A stretch of 23,517 bases of DNA from WRMR01 sp031548645. Its GTDB lineage: Bacteria; Planctomycetota; Planctomycetia; Pirellulales; Thermoguttaceae. Location: the NCBI GenBank assembly GCA_031548645.1, contig JAVBQX010000304.1, forward strand, positions 1 through 23,517, read 5' to 3'. Every line of letters starts with the position of its first letter. Position 1 is the first letter of the stretch. Under the pieces are notes generated by a model. That model had not been told where the DNA came from, did no database searches, and was given only the letters and a program-made list of their open reading frames with translations. Below are positions 14,597-21,033 of the stretch, in pieces. The position numbers were made by a program, and so were the translations under genes.

Positions 14597-16627
14597 TCAA
14601 CCGACCTTGAATTGGCCGATGAGTTTCTGCAATTCGGCAACTTGGGAAATCATTTCGCTGGAGACGCACGCCGTTTCGTGGGCGCTTGACGTGTTCTGCT
14701 GCGTCACGTTGTCGATCTGGCCCAGCCCCTGCGAAACCTGGTTGATGCCCTGGGCCTGCGCGTTGCTGGCGACGGCGATCTGGCCGACAATTTCGGCCAC
14801 CTGCGTCATTTGCGAAACGATGTCGTTGAGCATTTCCGAGGTCTGGCTCGCGATTTCCGCGCCGGCCATGATCTGCATGCTGTTGTTGTCGATCATCTGG
14901 GTCGTTTCCGCCGCGGCCTTGGCGCTGCGAACCGCCAGATTCCGCACCTCTTCGGCCACGACGGCGAATCCCTTGCCGTGGGTTCCCGCCCGGGCGGCCT
15001 CGACGGCGGCATTGAGCGCGAGCAGGTTCGTCTGGAACGAGATGTCGTCGATCACCCGCACGATATCCTGAATTTCATGCGAATTTTTCGTAATGCCTTC
15101 CATCGAATCAATCATTTTGCGCATCATCGACTGGCCGCCCGATGCGGAGGTGTTGGTGCCCTTGGCCAAAGAGCTCGCTTCCGCCGCGTTTTGGGCGTTC
15201 AATCGCGTCTGGCTGCTGATCTTGGTCATCGACGACGTGATCTGCTGGATGCTCGTCGCCGATTGGGCGGCCCCGTTCGAGAGGTGTTCGCTGGCCGACG
15301 CAAGTTGCGACGCCCCGGCGGCCACCTGGTCGATGGCCCCGGACGTGTTCCTGAGGGCCGTGTTGACCTGCGTGATCATCCGGGAAAGATTGATGTTGAC
15401 GACGTCCCGGTCGCTCTTGACCCTGACATCGGCCTGCCAGTTGCCCGCCGCCAGTTCCTGGGCGAGACGGTCGACGGCGTGATAATCCTCAAGGATCATC
15501 TGCGTGGCTTTGGCCAACTGCCCGATTTCGTCAGGACGTGCCAAATCGTCCCGGGACACGGCATGGGACAAATCCCCGTCCCGCGCGACAAGCGTCAGCG
15601 AAGTCACCGCATTGGCGATTCCCCGCGTGATGCCGATGGTCAGCACATAGCCGATGCCGAAAGCGATCAAAACCGCCGCCAAACTGAAGACGACGATGCA
15701 GACGGTGGCGATTTTGTCCATGACGATGCCCTCCGACCGGATCTGTTCCACCCGCTCGTTGAGCAATTCCGCCAGTTTGTCCGATTCAACCCAAACCACC
15801 TCCACCGCGGCGCTCAGTTGCGCGTCGATCACCCAGGCTTCTTCGTCCAGGGCGAAAATCTCCTCCGCCCTGTCTCGCCAATTTTTGTACAAATCGTTGA
15901 TTTCCCCGGCAAGCCGCACGATGTCCGCGTCCGTCGATACCGTCTTCATGTCCGCCATGCTTTTCGAAAGCGGTTCCAGATAGTTCAAAATATCGTCTTT
16001 GATTTTCACGCGGTGATCGGGCATGGGGTCGGCCATGAAGTACATCGAAAGCCGGCGTGCCTCGGCCATTTGTTCGATGATGCGCGTCGTGACGAGAATC
16101 CTGTCGTACTCCTGCTCCGTGATGCGGTCCTGATCGTCCGATGCCTGGGGCAATTTCGCGTCCCGGTCGAGCAGGCTACGGATTTCATCCAATTTCGACA
16201 TGATCTCGCCGCCCACGTCGTCTTGTTGTTTTTGAACCTGGAGCATCGTCACTTCGTTGATCGCCAGTCGCGTGTTTTCCTGCGCGTATTCCCGCGATTT
16301 TTCCGCGAGCAGGTCGACCCGCTTCCGGTTTTCCGGCAGGAACTGCGGTTGAATCCGCGTCAACAGCTGGTCGAGCTCCGTAACGGTCTTCGTCGTTTGC
16401 TCTTCCCATTCCATTTCTCGGAACAGGCTTCCGGCATAAGAGGCCATCTGGGCGTCGGCGATCATTTTTTTCGCTCGAAGCAGATCGTTCGTCAGTTGTT
16501 CCTTGTCATAAAGCTCATTGGTTTTCCAGCTGCTTTGAACAATCGCGTACCAGCCGATGAAACCGACAACCAACAGCAGGATGATGACGATTCCAAAACC
16601 CAGGGATAATTTTGCACCGATTCTCAT
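14597..16627 (-). CDS. Methyl-accepting chemotaxis protein (orphan, with large periplasmic sensor)
   Basis: 676 residues. TM1 is at about 8-30, a long mostly helical periplasmic region at 31-303 (no PAS or Cache motif recognised), and TM2 at about 305-332. A HAMP domain spans about 332-386 (ITRGIANAVTSLTLVARDGDLSH, then DEIGQLAKATQMI). The signalling helices run from about 425 to the end, with the hallmark tip VIDDISFQTNLLALNAAVEAARAG (525-548) and GKGFAVVAEEVRNLAVRS. It should signal to CheA/CheW. It ends IGQFKVG, with no CheR/CheB-binding pentapeptide. No che genes are nearby. ATG at 16627 has AAGGG about 8 bases upstream. Ligand unknown. Confidence 0.95.
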   Translation of the reverse strand: MRIGAKLSLGFGIVIILLLVVGFIGWYAIVQSSWKTNELYDKEQLTNDLLRAKKMIADAQMASYAGSLFREMEWEEQTTKTVTELDQLLTRIQPQFLPENRKRVDLLAEKSREYAQENTRLAINEVTMLQVQKQQDDVGGEIMSKLDEIRSLLDRDAKLPQASDDQDRITEQEYDRILVTTRIIEQMAEARRLSMYFMADPMPDHRVKIKDDILNYLEPLSKSMADMKTVSTDADIVRLAGEINDLYKNWRDRAEEIFALDEEAWVIDAQLSAAVEVVWVESDKLAELLNERVEQIRSEGIVMDKIATVCIVVFSLAAVLIAFGIGYVLTIGITRGIANAVTSLTLVARDGDLSHAVSRDDLARPDEIGQLAKATQMILEDYHAVDRLAQELAAGNWQADVRVKSDRDVVNINLSRMITQVNTALRNTSGAIDQVAAGASQLASASEHLSNGAAQSATSIQQITSSMTKISSQTRLNAQNAAEASSLAKGTNTSASGGQSMMRKMIDSMEGITKNSHEIQDIVRVIDDISFQTNLLALNAAVEAARAGTHGKGFAVVAEEVRNLAVRSAKAAAETTQMIDNNSMQIMAGAEIASQTSEMLNDIVSQMTQVAEIVGQIAVASNAQAQGINQVSQGLGQIDNVTQQNTSSAHETACVSSEMISQVAELQKLIGQFKVG

Positions 16628-17054
16628 GGTAAAGCCCTTGCTTATGCGTCAGGAACGTGTAACTTTCAATTTTCGGCGGTCATTTTCTTCCGGAGCTGAA
16701 ACAGGTTTACAATATTTCCCACCGCAGGATGAAAAAACCGCATACTTTCGGAAAAATATAGTTTAATAATCTTGTTATGATGCAAAAATGTTTGCAAAAC
16801 AAAGGAAACATTTTTACGAAAATGAAAATTGCTGCAATATTCATTTTTTTGTATATTTTCAAATGCTAATGCAGGGCAAGCTATTTCTTGCCGCGTTTCA
16901 GAGTGATTTGCAGAATATTTAAACACAATCAAATGAATGACTTATGAATAAAGAAAAATATTCCCCGCAGCAACCGAAATGGCGCGTGTGACCTATGATT
17001 AGATATTGTTAGACCACTGGAATTTCCGTTCAAAACAATTGCGAGGTGACTCTT
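16628..17054. other. AT-rich gap upstream of the chemoreceptor gene
   Basis: About 430 bases with no convincing gene. It holds a perfect inverted repeat TGCAAA-AATG-TTTGCA (16781-16796) and a short GGCAAG/CTTGCC hairpin (16875-16892). A possible minus-strand -10 (TATATT, about 16755-16760) is not backed by a well-spaced -35. I assign no function. Confidence 0.35.
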
Positions 17055-17231
17055 ATGTCAACTTTAATCACAATCGTGATCTGGCTTTTGCCGTTCATTA
17101 TTTACCTGATGGTTTTCAACGACAATTCTCGGGCAAAAATCCTGTGGGGCGTCCTGACGATTGCGTTTTCGTGGGTCGGCCTGATCGGACGCCTGATTTA
17201 TGGCTTAATTGCCAAACCACATGGAATATAG
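17055..17231 (+). CDS. Small two-helix membrane protein, 58 residues
   Basis: MSTLITIVIWLLPFIIYLMV begins a protein made of two hydrophobic helices (about 3-21 and 32-54) split by the short polar turn FNDNSRAK, and ends GLIAKPHGI. The layout resembles small membrane proteins of the superinfection-immunity type, but similarity is too weak for a name. That it is real is backed by GAGGTG, a near-perfect ribosome site about 6-7 bases before ATG 17055, and by a strong terminator 40 bases after its stop. An earlier GTG at 17046 would overlap the ribosome site. It is a single-gene unit. Confidence 0.75.
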   Translation: MSTLITIVIWLLPFIIYLMVFNDNSRAKILWGVLTIAFSWVGLIGRLIYGLIAKPHGI

Positions 17232-17270
17232 ACGTTAAGTCATTCTCACGAAGTGTGTGAACAAAAAATC

Positions 17271-17308
17271 AACGACCATCTTGGGCTGTGTGCCGGATGG
17301 TCGTTTTT
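17271..17308 (+). terminator. Intrinsic terminator, probably bidirectional
   Basis: AACGACCATC (17271-17280) pairs perfectly with GATGGTCGTT (17296-17305) around a 15-base loop, followed by a T-run on the plus strand. On the minus strand the same stem is followed by GATTTTTTG. It serves the 58-residue gene on the plus strand and the lipoprotein gene whose stop codon is at 17308-17310 on the minus strand. Confidence 0.88.
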
Positions 17309-17643
17309 CATTCCTGTGTCACACCCAAGCGACGTTCAATGTCACGGGCCTGACTGTTCTCCCAAAGAAGACTTTGATTTTTTTTCGATTTTTCTGGCGG
17401 TTCCATCATTGAAGCGTCTATCGTGCGAAAATCATTATATGTCATGACTTCGGCGTCTTTCATCATGACGGAATTTTGTTGCGGTTTTGATTCGTCTTTT
17501 TTCCACCACGCCACGTTCCGACAGCCGAAACAACTCAGGCACAGCATTATGATTATCAAAGCGAACTTATGTGACAGAACCGGCATATTTTTCTTTTTAG
17601 ATACTAAAGATTTTCGTACACTCATTTTCCCCGAAACGACCAT
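17308..17643 (-). CDS. Small putative lipoprotein, unknown function
   Basis: 111 residues from the most upstream ATG (17643), but the start is uncertain. ATGs at 17625 and 17586 are also in frame, and the last gives a normal 21-residue signal (MPVLSHKFALIIIMLCLSCFG) before the lipid-type Cys in SCFGCRN. The mature part is short, polar and charged (WWKKDESKPQQNS, later MEPPEKSKKNQSLLWENSQARDIERRLG), with no domain I recognise. No ribosome site is clearly better at any of the starts. The gene shares the bidirectional terminator with the convergent 58-residue gene. The ORF ends exactly at that terminator, and the signal-like segment backs its being real. Confidence 0.62.
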   Translation of the reverse strand: MVVSGKMSVRKSLVSKKKNMPVLSHKFALIIIMLCLSCFGCRNVAWWKKDESKPQQNSVMMKDAEVMTYNDFRTIDASMMEPPEKSKKNQSLLWENSQARDIERRLGVTQE

Positions 17644-17767
17644 CGTTCAGAAATTTTTTTCAGGCGGAATCGTCGCAAATTTGTGCGTTTGGGTCAAGAC
17701 CGCTTTATTTTTCCACTTGGCAACCGGCAAACGCAACCCGCCTTGTGTTACTCCAAATATGGAAATG

Positions 17768-17776
17768 TGCTATAAT
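17768..17776 (+). promoter_or_regulatory. Candidate extended -10 promoter of the DgkA-type gene
   Basis: TGCTATAAT is a full extended -10 element (TGnTATAAT). No good -35 is present, as expected for this promoter type. It lies about 70 bases before ATG 17847. Confidence 0.5.
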
Positions 17777-17846
17777 TCGGAAATTCTTCCTGTCGTTTTC
17801 GATAGCCGGTGCGTATTTCTTTTTTGCGTGATTCGTGAGTTGCAGC

Positions 17847-18251
17847 ATGACGGACGAGCCAACGGAAAAAACTACATTTATTCACAAAAAACGCACCTGG
17901 CGGCGTAAATTCGGCGATGCCTTTCGCGGTATATCGCAGTCGGTTCACCAGCAGAGCAGCTATCACGTTCATTTTTTCTTCGCCCTTGCGGTTCCGATCA
18001 TCGGCATCCTGCTGCGTTTGCATCTTTTGGAATGGTGTTTCGTGATCCTGCTCATCGCGGTGGTCATTGCGGCGGAAATGTTCAACACGGCCATCGAAAC
18101 CCTTTCCCGGGTCATCACCGACCAATATGACGAGCGAATCAAACACGCGCTTGACATCGCCAGCGGCGCGGTGCTTGTCACCTGCATTTTTGCCGCCGTT
18201 CTGGGGGCGGTGATTTTCGTGACGGCGCTCATGCGGTTGCTTACTCCATAG
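17847..18251 (+). CDS. dgkA: Diacylglycerol kinase / undecaprenol kinase family (DgkA-like) membrane enzyme
   Basis: 134 residues. A basic, cytoplasmic N-terminal part (KKRTWRRKFGDAFRGI) is followed by three membrane helices at about 41-60, 62-80 and 105-131. The catalytic signature AAEMFNTAIETL (75-86) matches the family's ExxNTAIE, and IKHALDIASGAVL (98-110) matches the second conserved block, with Asp103 kept. The enzyme uses ATP to phosphorylate diacylglycerol or undecaprenol in the membrane; without biochemistry the lipid is unknown, and in many bacteria it is undecaprenol, recycling the cell-wall carrier. ATG 17847 is preferred over GTG 17835, which gives only four extra residues. The stem-loop repeat at 18314 and element C follow the stop. 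Confidence 0.92.
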   Translation: MTDEPTEKTTFIHKKRTWRRKFGDAFRGISQSVHQQSSYHVHFFFALAVPIIGILLRLHLLEWCFVILLIAVVIAAEMFNTAIETLSRVITDQYDERIKHALDIASGAVLVTCIFAAVLGAVIFVTALMRLLTP

Positions 18252-18313
18252 GGCAGCAATACGATTCTACCGAAAGACATCAAGGCGGCACTCGGCCAAG
18301 GCTAAAATTGTGT

Positions 18314-18339
18314 ATTCTTAGCCGCCGGGCTTGCTCGGC
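18314..18339. repeat. Short hairpin repeat, ATTCTTAGCCG family (copy 1)
   Basis: ATTCTTAGCCGCCGGGCTTG and the following CTCGGC match, with three base changes, the reverse complement of 20940-20965. The other copy folds as GTCGGG-CTTG-CCCGAC. It lies between the DgkA gene and element C. Confidence 0.65.
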
Positions 18340-18520
18340 AATGGCAGCCGGGAACGCAGCGAAGCGGAGTGACCGGATCGAGGAGCCGCAAGGTAGAAAG
18401 CATGACGACACCCGAAAGACTTCGAACCGGAAACGTGAAATACGCTCACCCCAACGGATACGCCCCACACCGGTCACTCCGTTCGCTACGCTCTCTGCGT
18501 TCGCGGCTGCCATTCTTGCC
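18337..18520. repeat. Inverted-repeat element C (core type 2)
   Basis: Left end AATGGCAGCCGGGAACGCAG (18340-18359), right end CTGCGTTCGCGGCTGCCATT (18495-18514), an inverted repeat with one mismatch, plus flanking GGCAA/TTGCC. Inner inverted repeat GGAGTGACCGG (left) and CCGGTCACTCC (right). The arms match elements A and B, but the core (about 18376-18470) is unrelated to theirs and instead matches element D in reverse orientation (shared blocks GAGGAGCCGCAAG, AGAAAGCA, GAAATACGCT, ACGCCCCACA). It lies between dgkA and the intrinsic terminator at 18584. Confidence 0.87.
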
Positions 18521-18583
18521 CTACCTCCTGAGATCGGACGATCCCGTTTGTTGAACAGGAGTGAATCTTTACCCAACCGGCTC

Positions 18584-18610
18584 AAACCGAACATCGGGCT
18601 CGGTTTTTTT
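18584..18610 (+). terminator. Intrinsic terminator upstream of the OmpA-like gene
   Basis: AAACCGA (18584-18590), a 9-base loop and TCGGTTT (18600-18606), with T-run to 18610. It is most simply the original terminator of dgkA, now about 330 bases from that gene because element C lies between. Confidence 0.7.
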
Positions 18611-18736
18611 GTCGATTTTGCCAAATTGACTCTCCAAACGCCGATTTGCCGGGAACCATCGACCATAATAGAAACACAGGGGACGGTTTTCCGTTTCCCT
18701 TCACGTGATTTTGCGTTTCCTACGCTTTTGGTTGCC

Positions 18737-19597
18737 ATGATGTTTTCCGCCCCCCCACGACAATCCGACGCGACTCCGCCGCGATCAAAAAACGCGGGCT
18801 TTGCCATTGCGTTGATCGCGTTGACCGCTTTTGCGCCCGGCTGTTCGTCCCTGACGGGACAACGGGTCGAGACCGCGGCGGAAGTCCGGAACCGCGAGCT
18901 GTTGCAGCAGATCCAGGAAGTGACCGTCCGCGCCGAAGGGCTCGACACGGTCAACGAGCAGCATCAAAAACAGTTGGCCCAGGCAGCCCGGGCGATCGAA
19001 AAATCGGAAACGGATTTGACCGCGTCTCAGAAGCAGGTCGCCGACCTGACGAGCCGGGTCACGTCGCTCGAAACGGAACTGGCCCAAAGCCGGCAATCAA
19101 TTCAAACCTACCAGGCGTCGATGCATCGCCAGTCGACGGTGACCGTCGTACCGAACAACAGCTTTCAAAGCCAGCAGCTTGCGATCAGTTCGCCGGGCGT
19201 GACCTCCGTGACGGACGGGGACAACATCCGCGTGCGCATCCCGGATTCCTACCTGTTCCAGTCCGGCAGTTGGGAACTCTCGACCGAAGGCCGCAAAACG
19301 CTCACCGAAGTCGGCAACCAGTTGCGTTTGAACTTCCCCGACCAGGAAATCGGCATCGAAGGCCATTCCAACCAGTTGGCCGTCAACAGCCAGCGGAAAC
19401 TGAACGCCCACGAGGTGAGCGCGAAAAAAGCCTTTGTCGTCGCATATTACCTGATCAACGACAATATCCTTGAAGAGGCCCGACTCCGGGTCAGCGGAGC
19501 CGGGGCCAATCGCCCGGTCGATTACGCCGGCACGACCGAAGCCGAAAGCAAAAACTCGCGCATCGAATTCGTCATCTACCCGACGACGTGGAAATGA
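18737..19597 (+). CDS. OmpA-like C-terminal domain lipoprotein with coiled coil
   Basis: 286 residues from ATG 18737 (a second ATG directly follows). A hydrophobic signal at about 20-35 leads to Cys36 (AFAPGCSS), a possible lipoprotein site. A coiled coil spans about 45-127 (TAAEVRNRELLQQIQEVTVR through SRVTSLETELAQSRQSIQ). An OmpA-type domain spans about 165-283: YLFQSGSWELSTEGRKTL, then IGIEGHSNQLAVNSQRKLN, AYYLINDNI, and NSRIEFVIYP. Such proteins tether the outer membrane to peptidoglycan. The usual diaminopimelate-binding Asp of GHTD reads Asn (GHSN) and the paired Arg reads Lys (SAKKA). The same frame runs upstream to 18308, but that stretch crosses element C and the terminator and is not coding. 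No clear ribosome site. Confidence 0.86.
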   Translation: MMFSAPPRQSDATPPRSKNAGFAIALIALTAFAPGCSSLTGQRVETAAEVRNRELLQQIQEVTVRAEGLDTVNEQHQKQLAQAARAIEKSETDLTASQKQVADLTSRVTSLETELAQSRQSIQTYQASMHRQSTVTVVPNNSFQSQQLAISSPGVTSVTDGDNIRVRIPDSYLFQSGSWELSTEGRKTLTEVGNQLRLNFPDQEIGIEGHSNQLAVNSQRKLNAHEVSAKKAFVVAYYLINDNILEEARLRVSGAGANRPVDYAGTTEAESKNSRIEFVIYPTTWK

Positions 19598-19652
19598 AAT
19601 TCCGCGACCACAGGTCACGGCTCGTCAACCCCAAATTCCACGCTTCCCTTGC

Positions 19653-19675
19653 CCCTCGCTTGCGCTTCGGGCTCT
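19653..19675. repeat. Short hairpin repeat, CGCTGACGCTT family
   Basis: CCCTCGCTTGCGCTTCGGGC followed by TCT. Its upstream flank AAATTCCAC is shared with the copy at 21007-21030. It lies between the convergent stops at 19597 and 19685. Confidence 0.6.
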
Positions 19676-19684
19676 AAATGCGTC

Positions 19685-20689
19685 TCATTCGCCGGGGAAG
19701 GTGCGTCCGCCGCGGGGGCGTTGGCGCGGGGCTTCGCGTCTCGGGTTGGGAACGCCGGGCGCTCCCATGCCGGGGACCCACGATTCCAGCCCGCTGATTC
19801 CGGCGCCGTCCTTGTTCGCCTCGGCGAGCAGTTTTTTCATGTAGTCGGGCATCTCGGCCATGACGGATTTAATCTTCGCCCTTTGCGCGTCGGTCAGGGT
19901 TCGCATGAAATTTTCGTGCCCCTTGAGGAGAATTGTCTTCAGTTGCGGCGCAAGGTCCTTGAAGATGTCCCCCTGGACCGCCTGGATTTTTTTGGCGATT
20001 TCAGTCCGTTCCTCGTCGGTTTGCGCTTCGGCGAATTCCTTCCCCAAACGCTGGATTTCACCAAGTTTCGCAGGGTCGGACATGAAGACTTTCATTTGCG
20101 CCTGCGTGATCAGGGTCATCGCTTCACCTGAGGTTTCCTTCTGCTGTTTCGTGATCAGATCGCTCTGTTCGGGGCTGAGTTCGAGAAAATCCGGCTGACC
20201 GCCCATGAGTTGAATCACTTCAAAGCCAAAGGCCCCCTGCGTAATATCCGGATTGTCCGAGCTTCCCAATTGATCGATGAGCCCTTCTTTCAACTGGAAG
20301 AGACGCAGGTGCATTTTCTGGCGTTTCTCCTCGGAAAAAAATTCCCGGGCCTGGTCGTTGATCGGCTGCTGCATCCCGACCAGCTCATCCATTGCGATTT
20401 CCATGCCAAACCGCATTGCCGATTCCGGCGTCATGGGCTCGGACGAATCCGCCATGCGTTTGGGAATCTCGGCCATCGCTTTGGCCTGGATGTTTTTTTG
20501 CATGTCCTCGTACATCGGCTTGAGCGACTCGCCGAACTGCATGATATCATCTTCCGATATTTGCAGCTCCTTGTAAAACGCCTGGTTGAATTCCTTGCCG
20601 GAATCCCCCTCGATTTGTGAAAAAACGACGCCCGCGCAACAGGCGGTCATCAAAATGGTACAAGCGGCAATGCGAACCCGGTGACTCAT
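19685..20689 (-). CDS. Secreted protein of unknown function, helical, with LTxxQ-like motifs
   Basis: 334 residues. A Sec signal peptide (MSHRVRIAACTILMTACCAG, cut near VVFSQ) is followed by a highly helical acidic body. LSPEQSDLITKQQKE and LTDAQRAKIKSVMAEMPDYMKKL resemble the LTxxQ motif of Spy/CpxP-like periplasmic proteins; similar motifs are common in planctomycete secreted proteins of unknown role. The C-terminus is proline- and arginine-rich (PNPRREAPRQRPRGGRTFPG), likely disordered. ATG 20689 follows a short AT-rich leader and no ribosome site is clear. I give no function. It is a single-gene unit, with its stop near the hairpin repeat at 19653 and the terminator of the upstream oxidoreductase ending about 190 bases before its start. 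Confidence 0.78.
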   Translation of the reverse strand: MSHRVRIAACTILMTACCAGVVFSQIEGDSGKEFNQAFYKELQISEDDIMQFGESLKPMYEDMQKNIQAKAMAEIPKRMADSSEPMTPESAMRFGMEIAMDELVGMQQPINDQAREFFSEEKRQKMHLRLFQLKEGLIDQLGSSDNPDITQGAFGFEVIQLMGGQPDFLELSPEQSDLITKQQKETSGEAMTLITQAQMKVFMSDPAKLGEIQRLGKEFAEAQTDEERTEIAKKIQAVQGDIFKDLAPQLKTILLKGHENFMRTLTDAQRAKIKSVMAEMPDYMKKLLAEANKDGAGISGLESWVPGMGAPGVPNPRREAPRQRPRGGRTFPGE

Positions 20690-20810
20690 GATTTTTTACC
20701 CTTTTCTGTGAATGTTGGCCCTGAAAAATGTGACCTCGCCCCCATTATAAGCAAATGTGGTCGAAAGAAACAGTTTTGTGACAGAAACGGCGAAAAAAAG
20801 GGGAAAAGAT

Positions 20811-20839
20811 ACCAGCCCCAAGCGTCAGCGCGGGGTGAT
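20811..20839. repeat. Short hairpin repeat, CGCTGACGCTT family (29-base exact inverted copy of 22757-22785)
   Basis: The reverse complement of this 29-base segment equals 22757-22785 by eye. It contains CCCCAAGCGTCAGCGCGGGG, able to fold on itself. A G-rich stretch follows at 20845-20880. Confidence 0.75.
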
Positions 20840-20844
20840 CCTAT

Positions 20845-20880
20845 GGGGGTTGGGATTTTGGATTCGGGATTTTGGGGGGG
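20845..20880 (+). other. G-rich tract with quadruplex-like spacing
   Basis: Runs of 5, 3, 3 and 7 G are separated by 2-, 11- and 5-base spacers, with GGGATTTTGG repeated. It resembles a weak G-quadruplex motif. No gene uses it, and it may be simple low-complexity drift. Confidence 0.3.
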
Positions 20881-20881
20881 A

Positions 20882-20922
20882 TAAAAAGAGCCGGGGATAG
20901 ATCGCAGCGCAATCCCCGGGCT
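20882..20922 (-). terminator. Intrinsic terminator of the second oxidoreductase gene
   Basis: Read on the minus strand, AGCCCGGGGAT pairs with ATCCCCGGCT (one bulged G) around a 13-base loop, followed by CTTTTTAT. It lies about 110 bases beyond the stop of the minus-strand gene at 21034 and is the clearest minus-strand terminator here. Confidence 0.82.
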
Positions 20923-20939
20923 GTTTGTGAAGTTATTGC

Positions 20940-20965
20940 GTCGGGCAAGCCCGACGGCTAAGAAT
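20940..20965. repeat. Short hairpin repeat, ATTCTTAGCCG family (copy 2)
   Basis: GTCGGG-CAAG-CCCGAC (20940-20955) is a perfect hairpin followed by GGCTAAGAAT. It is the inverted counterpart of 18314-18339. Confidence 0.65.
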
Positions 20966-21006
20966 TAACTCCACACTCCAAATTCCACACTCCACACTTT
21001 CCGCGT

Positions 21007-21030
21007 CCCTCGCTGACGCTTCGGGCTCTG
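21007..21030. repeat. Short hairpin repeat, CGCTGACGCTT family
   Basis: CCCTCGCTGACGCTTCGGGC followed by TCTG, ending three bases from the stop codon of the oxidoreductase gene at 21034. Its flank AAATTCCAC with a following pyrimidine-rich stretch matches the copy at 19653. Confidence 0.65.
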
Positions 21031-21033
21031 GTT

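Noticed and set aside
14810..16609. 599-codon open frame on the plus strand
   Set aside because: Antisense shadow of the chemoreceptor gene, with no recognisable domain.
16666..16932. 88-codon minus-strand frame in the gap upstream of the chemoreceptor
   Set aside because: AT-rich, without ribosome site, signal or domain; it looks like chance in low-GC sequence.
18369..18554. Small frame in element C similar to one in element D (22476-22667, minus)
   Set aside because: The shared start MTG-RSRK-ES comes from the homologous repeat core; the frames diverge after about 12 residues and have no ribosome site, so repeat homology explains the match.
18308..18736. N-terminal extension of the OmpA-like protein
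   Set aside because: It crosses element C and an intrinsic terminator; the translated stretch has no signal peptide or domain, whereas ATG 18737 is followed by one.
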